NCBI RefSeq assembly: GCF_015546965.1
Contig: NZ_JADMUF010000004.1
Span: 96,559 to 160,558, forward strand
DNA: 64,000 nt
Origin: Collinsella aerofaciens
GTDB taxonomy: Bacteria; Actinomycetota; Coriobacteriia; Coriobacteriales; Coriobacteriaceae
Reading direction: 5' to 3'
Position numbers and translations under genes: made by a program. The notes under the pieces were generated by a model that was not told the DNA's origin, searched no databases, and worked only from the letters and a program-made list of their open reading frames with translations. This document shows positions 26,635 through 34,865 of the stretch, one piece after another (the first letter of the stretch is position 1; each line of letters begins with the position of its first letter).

Positions 26635-28095
26635 TTAGTAACCCTGGCCGTAGCCCTGGCCCTGGCCCTGCTGGCCTAGCAGCTCCTCCAGGTACTGGCG
26701 CAGCTGCTCGTCGGTAATACCGCCGTTGCCGGTGTCGGTCGAACTGTCGTCCTGCTGCTGGTTCTGCAGCTCCTCATCGGAGCCCAGCTCGACGGTGACC
26801 TTCTTCTCTTCCTTGCCGCGCATGAGCGTGATCTCGACCTTCTCACCCACCTCGTGGCTGCGCAGTGCGATGATCAGGCCATCGGCGCTCGTAATCTCGT
26901 CGTCGCCCAGCTTGGTGATGACGTCGCCCTCCTGAATGCCGGCCTTGGCGGCAGGACCATCCTCAACGACGCTCGCCACATACGCGCCGCTATCGGTGCT
27001 CAGCTTGTTGGTGCGGGCGTTGAGCGCATTGACGCTCGAAAGCGTAGCGCCCATGTACGGATGCACCGGTGTCTTGCCGTCGATAATCTGGTCGGCGATG
27101 TTCTTGGCGTAGTTGACCGGAATGGCAAAGCCCACGCCCGAGCTGGAGCCCGAGTAGCTCTCGATGAGCGAGTTGATGCCCACGAGCTCGCCGTTGTCGT
27201 TGACGAGCGCGCCGCCGGAGTTGCCCGGGTTGATGGCGGCATCGGTCTGGATCATATTGGCGTAGATGGTGTTGCCGCTGGTGGAGCTCATGGCCGTGGA
27301 ACGATAGAGCGCCGAGACGATGCCCGTGGAGACAGACTGCTCGTTGCCGAACGGCGAGCCGATCGCCATGACCCACTCGCCCACGTTGAGCTTGGAGGAA
27401 TCACCGATCTCGATCGGCGTGAGCTTGGAGGCGTCGGCGTCCTTGAGCTTGATGACGGCAAGGTCGCTCGAGGCATCGTTGCCCACGAACTCGGCCTCGT
27501 AGGTGGTGCCGTCGTCCATGGTCACCACGTACTGGTCATAGCCATCGACCACATGGTTGTTGGTGAGGATGTGGCCCTCGGTATCGAGCACTACGCCCGA
27601 ACCGACGCTGCCCGAGCCGTCCGACTCGTCGGCAGACTGCGAAAGCGAGCCATTCTGGCTGCCGCTCGAAGTGGCGGTGATGGAAACGACGGAGGGCAGG
27701 GCCTTGGCAGAGACGGCCTCGGCCAGCGTGGTGTCCTCGGAGTCGATCGTGATCTTTTGCGTCGATGAACCCGAAGCGCCCGCCGTCACGGCGTTCCTGC
27801 CGCCGCCGATATCGAGCGTGCCGCTCATAATGAGTGCGATGACCAGCAGGGCTCCGCAGGCGCAGCCGGCGAGCGCCGTAATAAAGATCGGCAGCTTTTT
27901 GGTTTTGGTCTTGACCACCGTGTGCTTGTTTACAACCTGCTGGCTGCCCAGCGGCTTGCCAGTCTGTGTGTCGTAGGCCTGCACATAGGGAATGTTGCTG
28001 CCGGCAGGCGTCGACTCCACCTGCACACGCGGCTGCTGCTGGGTCTCGCCAGCGTTGCCCGCATCCTGGGGACGCTGGGAATCGTTCTCGCTCAT
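26635..28095 (-). CDS. HtrA/DegP-like membrane-anchored serine protease
   Basis: About 486 residues. The start at 28095 (MSENDSQR) follows AAAGGATCGC; upstream ATG codons lack such a site. A Gln-rich cytoplasmic segment is followed by a membrane helix (about 85-110, PIFITALAGCACGALLVIAL). The protease domain has the triad His in TNNHVVDG, Asp in SDLAVIKL and Ser in NPGNSGGALV. One PDZ domain follows (YVASVVEDGPAAKAGIQEGD). The tail is Gln/Gly/Tyr-rich (GQGQGYGQGY). It should degrade or refold damaged exported proteins outside the membrane. Confidence 0.93.
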   Translation of the reverse strand: MSENDSQRPQDAGNAGETQQQPRVQVESTPAGSNIPYVQAYDTQTGKPLGSQQVVNKHTVVKTKTKKLPIFITALAGCACGALLVIALIMSGTLDIGGGRNAVTAGASGSSTQKITIDSEDTTLAEAVSAKALPSVVSITATSSGSQNGSLSQSADESDGSGSVGSGVVLDTEGHILTNNHVVDGYDQYVVTMDDGTTYEAEFVGNDASSDLAVIKLKDADASKLTPIEIGDSSKLNVGEWVMAIGSPFGNEQSVSTGIVSALYRSTAMSSTSGNTIYANMIQTDAAINPGNSGGALVNDNGELVGINSLIESYSGSSSGVGFAIPVNYAKNIADQIIDGKTPVHPYMGATLSSVNALNARTNKLSTDSGAYVASVVEDGPAAKAGIQEGDVITKLGDDEITSADGLIIALRSHEVGEKVEITLMRGKEEKKVTVELGSDEELQNQQQDDSSTDTGNGGITDEQLRQYLEELLGQQGQGQGYGQGY

Positions 28096-28267
28096 GGCTG
28101 CGATCCTTTCGTCTAATAACCAAAGGCCCGCCAAACATGTGGCGGGCCATCATTGTTCACGTTGAGTTGTACCCCAAGCTGGGCAGTCCCGAGCACTAGA
28201 TGCCAAGATTTCAGCTTTGCTTAAGTAATGACATGCTTATAAGCCAATTCGTTTTATGCCGTCATGT

Positions 28268-28852
28268 CTATTCGATATAACAGTCGATAGCAAAACTATA
28301 TGTTGAATCGTTAATAAAGTCCGTAATCGTCGCACCCATGCCTGATCCGCACGTCCACTTATCTTTCTCCGCGTCGTATGGCGTTGGCCCCCACCCCGTT
28401 TCATATGATGCTTCGCTTTCCGTGAAGTTATTCATCACGTATTTATCCTTCTGCATGAGCGCGTACCAAGCGTTTGCATACATCACAAGCGGATCGGTTT
28501 GGACTATCGAGTACTTTCCGGAACGAATCTCAATTTCTGTTTTATCGTTATAATAAGCGACTGTGAGCTCAATCTTGGCAAGCAGCGGCAACGTTTCATC
28601 TGATTCCCTCTGGATTGTTATGACATCACCGGCCATAGCGTCGGCAGACACAGTTTTGCTCTCTGGCGTGAAAATAGTCTCTCTGCTTCTTGTTCGCGTT
28701 TTTTCATTGCCATTTTAATCTCTGACCACCGTGTCGACCACGAGCGTCAATCGCTTCTGAGCGTCCGGCAACTCCACGGCTTCTGCCATCCCGGCTCGCA
28801 TCAAAATAGGAGCCCCCGCCATCAGACCTAAGAACTGCTTTCTATCAATCAT
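28268..28852 (-). pseudogene. Secreted protein gene interrupted by an in-frame TAA
   Basis: MIDRKQFLGLMAGAPILMRA (from 28852) looks like a signal or membrane segment and runs to VVRD, then TAA at 28717-28715. The same frame continues without another stop as NGNEKTRTRSRETIFTPESK and the following residues to 28268, 194 codons in all before the final stop. One base change would restore it. The C-terminal part alone could start at a GTG at 28651. No family recognised; it lies in an AT-rich group with the two next genes. Confidence 0.55.
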
Positions 28853-28855
28853 TCT

Positions 28856-29227
28856 TCATTCCCCTTGTCTACTTGATTTGACTTTCTCAGCTGAATGGGG
28901 ATACAGAACAGTCCCGTCAAGTTCCTTATCTTCCACAAAAACTAGAATCCATTTATCACCTGCTTTCAACCCTGAGACATATCCGGAACTTGACTTACGG
29001 CGCATATCGATTCTCTTACGGCAACCACTTGGCATAAGCGCCTCAAATTGCCCGTTATGAACATCCGACAGCGTCTGTACTTCAACTGAAATATGTTCGT
29101 CATCTTTTCCACCAACGACCGAGGGGCTCGGTTGATAGGCCGCGACAACCAATATCCCAAGAAATGCGCAAAGAAGCCCCAGCGTTTTACGTATGCGCTT
29201 TCTATCATCTTCGCCGTCACTCTCCAC
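28856..29227 (-). CDS. Small single-pass membrane protein of unknown function
   Basis: About 123 residues from a GTG at 29227, preceded by GAGGGGA; an ATG at 29242 is a possible alternative without a ribosome site. It overlaps the end of the protease gene by 11 nt, so they are co-translated. It has an acidic/basic start, a membrane helix (TLGLLCAFLGILVVAAYQPS) and an outer part ending EKVKSSRQGE. No known domain was recognised. Its coupling to the papain-like protease suggests it may act with it, which is inference. Confidence 0.55.
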   Translation of the reverse strand: MESDGEDDRKRIRKTLGLLCAFLGILVVAAYQPSPSVVGGKDDEHISVEVQTLSDVHNGQFEALMPSGCRKRIDMRRKSSSGYVSGLKAGDKWILVFVEDKELDGTVLYPHSAEKVKSSRQGE

Positions 29228-30344
29228 AATACGTCCCCTCATGCGATATATAAATCGTTGTGTCATATGGAAGAAAACGCAGCTGATTAAACCAACCGTC
29301 CCAGACAACAAGCATATATTTCTTATCATTTGAATATGTATTATGCATAGCCACATATCCCGCAACAGCCATCGCATGAGCGTCATGGCTTGACCTGAGA
29401 GTCCCAGAAAAAATACTGAGATTTCCAGAATCTGCAGTTGCCCTGAAAGAATCCCAAGATGGATACCAAGCAAATGATGTCTCAAGCCTTTTCCCGCGCC
29501 TAGCACAGAACTCCTTAATAGCCGGGGCAGCATTTGGAGATGGAGTCCTTCCTTGGGTAAAGTAAAGGCCCGTAGCTTGATCGAATGACTTATTTGGATC
29601 GCCGGATGTTCCCGATAACTGCCAAAGCTCATGATATAAGTCTGGCAATTTGAGCCGGTTTAGCGTTACATAATGGCTGCTTACCGCAAACATTGCAGAC
29701 ACATCGCAAGCATAGGTCCCCGTTTCTTTAATAACCTCTGATTGTGTAGGCGTTATCATCCCTGAAATTGTTTTACTTGCGTCAATGACATATCCTTGCT
29801 TATACAGGTCTTTGGGCGATACGAAAACATCCTCGAACCTGCCTGGAGATCCGCTGCGGCTATTTCCCACAGAAGACACCGCTGTTGACCGGCATCCCTT
29901 CTCATCTAAAACAACGTTATTATCCAGATCTGCAATACCAAAAGACAGCTCGTCAAATTTCAAAGCAACGATGTCATCTTGGGATGCGAGAAGAGCTATT
30001 TCATCGCTTGTATTCTCAATGGGCATAGGGGCGTTCGGAGCCAAGCAGTATTCGCTGATCCACCAAGATCGCTCTGAATCAAATACGACGTAGCCATAGT
30101 TAACGTCATCCCGCTTCGCACGAACGATATACCCGATTGATTCCCCATCGGAATTCACCATTTTTACTGGGTCACAAGCGGTCACCGGCTCATCCGATAC
30201 ATCATCAAAGAAAGCCTGCGCTTGCTCCACAGCTATTTGCGGTGTGACACGGACCAAGTCGTCGTCTCCAAAAACCAACCTTGGAGACATCAGGGCGGCA
30301 AGCAACACTATGAATCCGACAATCACCTTTCTCGAATAACGCAT
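29217..30344 (-). CDS. Secreted papain-fold cysteine protease-like protein (streptopain/C39-like)
   Basis: About 375 residues, starting at 30344 (MRYSRKVIV) behind GGAGG. A signal peptide ends near RLVFGDD. The N-terminal half (VEQAQAFFDDV, then IVRAKRDDVNYGYVVFDSER and WWISEY) resembles the propeptide of streptopain-type enzymes. The C-terminal half has a candidate catalytic Cys in TGTYACDVSAMFAVSSHY and His in SSHDAHAMAVAGYV, and ends with VVWDGWFNQ, where the usual Asn or Asp follows the His. It is AT-richer than flanking genes. Peptidase activity is likely but not certain. Confidence 0.6.
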   Translation of the reverse strand: MRYSRKVIVGFIVLLAALMSPRLVFGDDDLVRVTPQIAVEQAQAFFDDVSDEPVTACDPVKMVNSDGESIGYIVRAKRDDVNYGYVVFDSERSWWISEYCLAPNAPMPIENTSDEIALLASQDDIVALKFDELSFGIADLDNNVVLDEKGCRSTAVSSVGNSRSGSPGRFEDVFVSPKDLYKQGYVIDASKTISGMITPTQSEVIKETGTYACDVSAMFAVSSHYVTLNRLKLPDLYHELWQLSGTSGDPNKSFDQATGLYFTQGRTPSPNAAPAIKEFCARRGKRLETSFAWYPSWDSFRATADSGNLSIFSGTLRSSHDAHAMAVAGYVAMHNTYSNDKKYMLVVWDGWFNQLRFLPYDTTIYISHEGTYCGE

Positions 30345-30479
30345 TTCTTCCTCCATCCGTGTAGTAGGGAGATACGGTAACTAAATGATATTCGCTAGAT
30401 AGTGTTATACGTTTGATATTGTTTTTACTGACACACTTTTAATCGGTGAAAGGTCTTCTTTTCGCCCTAAACGAGAAAA

Positions 30480-30506
30480 GGGTACTGGAGAAATCTCCGG
30501 TACCCT
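30480..30506 (-). terminator. Terminator of the regulator gene
   Basis: GGGTACTGGAGA and TCTCCGGTACCC form a stem with a short loop. The minus strand continues TTTTCTCG. It follows the stop codon at 30529. Confidence 0.75.
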
Positions 30507-30528
30507 CACATTGCCCTCTATTTACTTG

Positions 30529-31191
30529 CTAGTCCTTAAACAGATAGCCCACGCCGCGGACGGTGGTAATGTGCGCCGCGATCTGCGGGCCCACCTTGGA
30601 GCGGATGCGTCGGATGTGCACGTCGACGGTGCGCGTGCCGCCGCAGTACTCAAAGCCCCACACGCGGTGCAGCAGCACCTCGCGGCTGTAGGCACGGTTG
30701 GGATGCGTCGCCAAAAAGCTCAGCAGCGAGTACTCCATCAGCGTCAGGTCGATGGGCTCGTTATCGAGCGTCACCTGGTAGGTGGCCAGGTTGATCTCGA
30801 GGTTATCGATGTTGAGCACATCGTCGGCGGTGACGGTCTCCTCCTCGCCCATCAGGCGCTGCGCACGAGCCTTGAGCTCGTTGGGCGTCGCCGTGGGGCA
30901 TACAAAGTCGGCATGCGCGTGGTTCGGCAGACGCAGGGTGCCGAGCGCCTCGTCGTCGACAATCACCAACATGGGGACGCCGCCACGATCGTCAAGCCAC
31001 TTGGCAATCTGATCGATGCGGTCGCTGCGGATGCCATCGGAATCGAGAATCAGCAGGTCAAAGTCGTGCGCCGCAGTCGGCGAATCGGGGGTGGCCAGGC
31101 TCACCTCGACACCCAGGGTGGTCGTCAAGCTGCGGGCAAACTCGTGGAAGCGCGTCGTGCGCGCCATGAACAGGGCACTCTTTTCGGACAT
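30529..31191 (-). CDS. GlnR-like orphan OmpR-family regulator
   Basis: About 220 residues from ATG 31191 (GGAGGCCGAT upstream). The N-terminal ~110 residues have a receiver-like fold (FDLLILDSDG, PMLVIVDDEALG) without the conserved acidic pocket and phosphorylation pattern. The C-terminal ~95 residues are an OmpR winged helix (LMEYSLLSFLATHPNRAYSR, then RTVDVHIRRIRSKVG and TVRGVGY). No kinase gene is nearby. It lies 50 bp behind the glutamine synthetase homologue. Actinobacterial GlnR is exactly such an atypical, kinase-less OmpR regulator of nitrogen genes, so that role is inferred. Confidence 0.75.
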   Translation of the reverse strand: MSEKSALFMARTTRFHEFARSLTTTLGVEVSLATPDSPTAAHDFDLLILDSDGIRSDRIDQIAKWLDDRGGVPMLVIVDDEALGTLRLPNHAHADFVCPTATPNELKARAQRLMGEEETVTADDVLNIDNLEINLATYQVTLDNEPIDLTLMEYSLLSFLATHPNRAYSREVLLHRVWGFEYCGGTRTVDVHIRRIRSKVGPQIAAHITTVRGVGYLFKD

Positions 31192-31241
31192 ATCGGCCTC
31201 CAAAGAAATGAGCTCAATCGTACTGGAACAAGCCAGCGCGA

Positions 31242-32579
31242 TTAGGAGTTCGCCAGGTAGTGCTTGATCTCCCACTCGGTGATCGTAGACTCAAACTTAT
31301 GCCACTCGTCGCGCTTCTTTTTGAGAAAGAAGCTGTGGATGTGCTCGCCGAGGGCATCCTTCATAAACTGCGAGTCCTCAAATACGTCGAGCGCCTCTTT
31401 GAGCGAACGCGGCAGCGGCGTGTAGCCGGCCTCGAGCATCTGACGGTCGGTGAGCTTGAGCGTCTCGGCCGTGGCCTCGGGCGGGAGCTCCAGCTTGCGC
31501 TCGATGCCGTCCAGACCAGCCGCCAGCGTGACGGCGTTGACCAGGTACGGGTTGGCCATGGGGTCGGGGCTGCGAAGCTCGATGCGCGTGGACAGCTGCT
31601 TGCCGGGCTTGTAGACCGGGATGCGGACCATGCTCGCGCGGTTGCGCAGGCCCCACGTGGCGTACTGCGGCACGGAGTCGCCGCCCGTGGTGATGCGCTT
31701 GTACGAGTTGACCGTGGGGTTGGTGATGGCGCTAATCTCGCGCGCGTGCGCCAGGATGCCGGCCATGTAGTGCTTGGCGACGTCGGAGAGATGGTACTTC
31801 TCGTCGTCCTCTCCCCAAAAGACGTTGTTGCCGTCGTGGTCGAACAGCGACTGGCACAGGAACATAGCGCTGCCATCCTCGCCCGCCAGCGGCTTGGGCA
31901 TAAAGGAGGCGTGGCAACCGCTCTCGTAGGCCTGCTGCTTAATGATGAGCTTTGCCGTGGTGATGGCGTCGGACATGCTTAAGGCCTCGGCATGGCGCAG
32001 GCTCATGCCGTGCTGCGAGCGGCCGGCGGCGTGGAAGGTGTACTCCACGGGCACGGACATCTTCTCGAGCGTGAGGACCGTGTTGCGGCGCAGGTCGCGG
32101 GCGGCGTCGCTCACCGAAAGATCGAAGTAGCCCACGTTGTCGAGCGGCTCGGGCGTGTGCTCGTCGGGGAAGTAGTAATACTCCAACTCGGCACCAACGT
32201 TAAGCAGGTAGCCGGCCTTCTCGGCCTTGTGGAACATGCGGCGCAGGGCATCGCGCGGATCGCCGGCGAAGGGCTTGCGATCGGGGGTGCACACGTCACA
32301 GAACACGCGGGCGACGCCGTTGTGGCTCGGGCGCCACGGCAGAATCTGGAACGTCGAGGCGTCGGGGAACGCGAGCATGTCGGCTTCCTCGGGCGTGGCA
32401 AAGCCCTCGATGGCCGAGCCGTCAAAACCGATACCCTCCTCAAAGGCAACCTCAAGGTCCTCGGGGCTAATGGCAAAGTTTTTGAGGCGGCCGAGAATGT
32501 CGACAAACCACAGACGCACAAAGCGGATGTCGCGCTGCTCTACAGAGCGGAGTACGTAATCGATGTTCTGCTGGTTCAT
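31242..32579 (-). CDS. Glutamine synthetase family protein (GSI-alpha type) with altered active-site residues
   Basis: 445 residues, full length for the alpha subgroup, lacking the adenylylation Tyr region. The fold is clear: FDGSAIEGF, GDPRDALRRM, ELEYYYF (Glu131, Glu133), FMPKPLAGEDGSA, NPTVNSYKRITTGG and SPDPMANPYL. Two positions differ from working enzymes: the GQHE motif reads SQHGM (Gly191 in place of the metal-binding Glu), and GSGMH reads GSAMF (Phe240 in place of His). It may use another substrate, or serve as a nitrogen sensor for the adjacent GlnR-like regulator. If other ligands compensate it may still make glutamine. RBS and start at 32579 are normal. Confidence 0.8.
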   Translation of the reverse strand: MNQQNIDYVLRSVEQRDIRFVRLWFVDILGRLKNFAISPEDLEVAFEEGIGFDGSAIEGFATPEEADMLAFPDASTFQILPWRPSHNGVARVFCDVCTPDRKPFAGDPRDALRRMFHKAEKAGYLLNVGAELEYYYFPDEHTPEPLDNVGYFDLSVSDAARDLRRNTVLTLEKMSVPVEYTFHAAGRSQHGMSLRHAEALSMSDAITTAKLIIKQQAYESGCHASFMPKPLAGEDGSAMFLCQSLFDHDGNNVFWGEDDEKYHLSDVAKHYMAGILAHAREISAITNPTVNSYKRITTGGDSVPQYATWGLRNRASMVRIPVYKPGKQLSTRIELRSPDPMANPYLVNAVTLAAGLDGIERKLELPPEATAETLKLTDRQMLEAGYTPLPRSLKEALDVFEDSQFMKDALGEHIHSFFLKKKRDEWHKFESTITEWEIKHYLANS

Positions 32580-32643
32580 GTCGCTCCCCTTTCTTACGGG
32601 CGGGTTTCGACTGGTCTATATCGCAGATACTATCGCAGAAAAA

Positions 32644-32661
32644 TGTTTCCGCAGGGTTAAA
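32644..32661 (-). promoter_or_regulatory. Possible GlnR-type box before the glutamine synthetase gene
   Basis: On the minus strand TTTAAC-CCTGCG-GAAACA fits the actinobacterial GlnR pattern AC-N6-GAAAC. It lies 65-82 bp upstream of the start codon. A single match of this length can occur by chance. Confidence 0.35.
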
Positions 32662-32712
32662 GCGTATCAAGCGCTCAAAAAACGTGCGCGAACAGGCAGA
32701 TATGACAAGTAG

Positions 32713-33084
32713 CTATCGTTCGGATTCGGAGACAATTTGCCTACAGGCTCGTTCCAGCGCGGGGAACTCCATCGTCACTGCATCCCAGACAACCGAGCGG
32801 TCGACATTGCCGTAATCATGCGCAAGATAATTTCTCATGCCGATAATTCCACGCCACTCAATTTCGGGATGAAGACGCTGCGAGCGCTCCGACAGCTTGC
32901 CCGCTTCTTCCGTCACCCTAAGCGCACACATCAAAAGGGAGTCCGCCAACGCCCTCGTCCGCACATCATTCGCATGCAGAAACTGGTCCTCGGTGATATC
33001 AAAAGCCTTGATGCGCTCGTTCGTTTCGAAGATAGCCTCCAAGACCTCTTGCGCGCGAAGGCTGTCTGACTTACGCGCGATCAT
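32713..33084 (-). CDS. HepT-like HEPN toxin
   Basis: 123 residues, all-helical. The HEPN ribonuclease motif R-x4-H-x-Y is exact: RNYLAHDY (Arg84, His89, Tyr91). It overlaps the nucleotidyltransferase gene upstream by 14 nt. In HepT/MntA pairs the partner silences the toxin by AMPylating the Tyr of this motif; the Tyr is present here. Confidence 0.88.
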   Translation of the reverse strand: MIARKSDSLRAQEVLEAIFETNERIKAFDITEDQFLHANDVRTRALADSLLMCALRVTEEAGKLSERSQRLHPEIEWRGIIGMRNYLAHDYGNVDRSVVWDAVTMEFPALERACRQIVSESER

Positions 33085-33565
33085 AAACGATCACTCCTTC
33101 GCGCTCGATTGCCGCGGCAAGATCGCCATCAAGATGGTCGCTCGAGACAAGGTCAACCTGCCTTCCAGTTTCTTTGCGCACCGCCTCACCAAAAGCCGAC
33201 AACGCGAAAAGACCAAAACCATGCTCGCGATCGACCTCGAGACGCAAATCGATATCGCTATCGACACGCGCTTCGCCACGGGCATACGAGCCAAAAAGGA
33301 CCACGGTTTTGATGGCGGGAATCGGGCCGGCCGCCTCGCGGACGGCGGACTCAATCTGAGCAATATCCAAAATGTCTGCGGCGACGTTTTCGCTTGCAGA
33401 GTCATTACCAAGTGAAGGAACAAACGGCAGCGAGCGCTCGCGCAGCATCTGCCTCATAAACATATTGACCGCAACAGACGAAGTCATGCCGAGTTCTTCG
33501 CATAGCTCGGCAAATGAATCTTTAATTGACGAGTCCACTCGTACACTCAGTACAGACGCAGCCAT
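33071..33565 (-). CDS. RelB/DinJ-MntA fusion, antitoxin to HepT
   Basis: 164 residues in two parts. Residues 1-50 (LSVRVDSSIKDSFAELCEEL, then MTSSVAVNMFMRQMLRERSL) match RelB/DinJ, a ribbon-helix-helix DNA-binding antitoxin domain. Residues ~65-164 form a minimal nucleotidyltransferase with GSYARG (92-97) and the metal pair Asp104/Asp106 in VDSDIDLRLE. AGGAGGTATCC precedes the start. The fusion would give one protein both a DNA-binding domain for autoregulation and the AMPylating antitoxin activity. Ordinary MntA lacks the first part. Confidence 0.82.
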   Translation of the reverse strand: MAASVLSVRVDSSIKDSFAELCEELGMTSSVAVNMFMRQMLRERSLPFVPSLGNDSASENVAADILDIAQIESAVREAAGPIPAIKTVVLFGSYARGEARVDSDIDLRLEVDREHGFGLFALSAFGEAVRKETGRQVDLVSSDHLDGDLAAAIEREGVIVYDRA

Positions 33566-33607
33566 GGATACCTCCTGTATGACATTGTCTATATAGTATC
33601 ACACAGA

Positions 33608-34630
33608 CTAGCGCGAAGTGGAGGCTCGGGACTCGATGTGGCCGGGGATCTCGATGCGTTTGGGCGCGAGCCTTGCGGCCTCGCCTACCGTAGTGGTGAC
33701 GACGTCGATGCGCTCGGATAGGCGCTCGACCACGCGCTCGGCAATGGCAGGGGTGTCCTGCGCGGCCGTGGTCACGCCGCCAAAGAGCACGTAGTTCCAG
33801 GGGTAATCGTCAAACGTCGCGATTTTGAGACCCGCCGGCAACGAGGGTCCCAGCTGCGCCAGCGCCTCGGTCAGACGCAGGAAGACCAGACCGTTGACAG
33901 CAATGAGGCCGAGCCTTTTGCCCGCGAAGTCGCGGATGGTCTCGTCCAAGCGGCCGACGCCCGTGGCACCGCCGTCGGCCAGGGTGACGACCTCGCCCGC
34001 AAGGCCGCGTCGCGAAAGCTCGTCGGCAAAGGCCTCGGCGCGCTCTCGACGCACGGGGCTGTCGTCGCTTGCCTCGGTGAGCAGGCACAGGCGCTCACTG
34101 CCAGCGGTGGCCAAGGCGTCTACCAGGCCGGCGACCAGCTCACGGTTGTTAGATGTCACCAGATCGACACCACCGTCGGCAACATCGCGGTCGAGCAGCA
34201 CAACGGGCAGACGTCCCGCTGCCGCGACAATCGCCTCGTCATTGCCTCCGCAGGTGTTGACGACCAGGCCGTCCACGCCGGCATCGATAAGTCTGGTGAG
34301 CGACTCGGCCTCCTTGGCGGAATCGTTGCCGCTAATGGCCGTCATAAGTGAGCAGCCACGCGCGGCGGCACTGGCGGAAAGCCCTTCGAGCATGGCGCTC
34401 GAGAACGGGTTGGCGATGTCGGCCAGGATCACGCCAATGAGGTTGGTGCGCGAGCTGCGCAGATTGCGCGCGGCGGCACGCGGGCGATAGCCGGTGCGCT
34501 CGATAACCGCCGCGATGCGAGCACGGGTTTCCTCGGTCATTTGCCCGGGGCGGTTGTTGAGATAGCGCGAGACCGTGGCCGGGCTCACGCCCGCCTCGGC
34601 GGCAATGTCCTTGATTCTCATCTGCGCCAT
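33608..34630 (-). CDS. LacI family regulator, probably of KDG metabolism
   Basis: About 340 residues. The N-terminal helix-turn-helix is typical (RIKDIAAEAGVSPATVSRYL), followed by the hinge (NLRSSRTNLIGVILADIANP) and a sugar-binding domain. The start at 34630 has GGGGTGCG upstream; Met at 34621 is an alternative. It is divergent from kdgK, and the shared gap has two LacI-type sites (34734-34760). KDG or a related aldonate is the expected inducer, by position. Confidence 0.85.
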   Translation of the reverse strand: MAQMRIKDIAAEAGVSPATVSRYLNNRPGQMTEETRARIAAVIERTGYRPRAAARNLRSSRTNLIGVILADIANPFSSAMLEGLSASAAARGCSLMTAISGNDSAKEAESLTRLIDAGVDGLVVNTCGGNDEAIVAAAGRLPVVLLDRDVADGGVDLVTSNNRELVAGLVDALATAGSERLCLLTEASDDSPVRRERAEAFADELSRRGLAGEVVTLADGGATGVGRLDETIRDFAGKRLGLIAVNGLVFLRLTEALAQLGPSLPAGLKIATFDDYPWNYVLFGGVTTAAQDTPAIAERVVERLSERIDVVTTTVGEAARLAPKRIEIPGHIESRASTSR

Positions 34631-34695
34631 AACGCACCCCGTTTCCCAATTGTCGGCGGTCTGAGCCATTTTAGGCATTTTTTTAAAAATCTCGG

Positions 34696-34760
34696 TTGCA
34701 AAACGCTGTAGGTGAGTATACTACAACTCGAAACGAAACCGATTTCGTAAACCGATTTCG
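34696..34760 (+). promoter_or_regulatory. kdgK promoter with two LacI-type operators
   Basis: TATACT (34717-34722) is a good -10, with a weak TTGCAA (34696-34701) 15 bp before it. CGAAACCGATTTCG (34734-34747) is a near-palindrome centred on CG, as LacI proteins prefer. A second copy, GTAAACCGATTTCG (34747-34760), follows. Both would sit just downstream of the start site and block transcription. Confidence 0.6.
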
Positions 34761-34764
34761 GCAA

Positions 34765-34822
34765 GCGTTGGCACGCAGGTGCAAAGACGCACCCTACCGT
34801 CTTGGCACCTGCGTGCCAACGC
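34765..34822 (+). repeat. Long hairpin in the kdgK leader
   Basis: GCGTTGGCACGCAGGTGC (34765-34782) pairs perfectly with GCACCTGCGTGCCAACGC (34805-34822), and the inside (AAGACG/CGTCTT) continues the pairing. It lies between the operators and the kdgK ribosome site, so it would form in the mRNA leader. It has no U-tract. Confidence 0.7.
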
Positions 34823-34865
34823 CATATCAAAGGTGTACGCACGAGCAAGAAGGAGCTACGCGACC

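Noticed and set aside
28856-29632. 258-codon ORF beginning inside the cysteine protease gene
   Set aside because: Its first half overlaps the protease out of frame. The real gene starts at GTG 29227 with a ribosome site.
33608-34630. The LacI gene as repressor of all AGGTGAACGTTCACCT sites
   Set aside because: Its own divergent promoter has a different operator type (CGAAACCGATTTCG), so a separate regulator is more likely.
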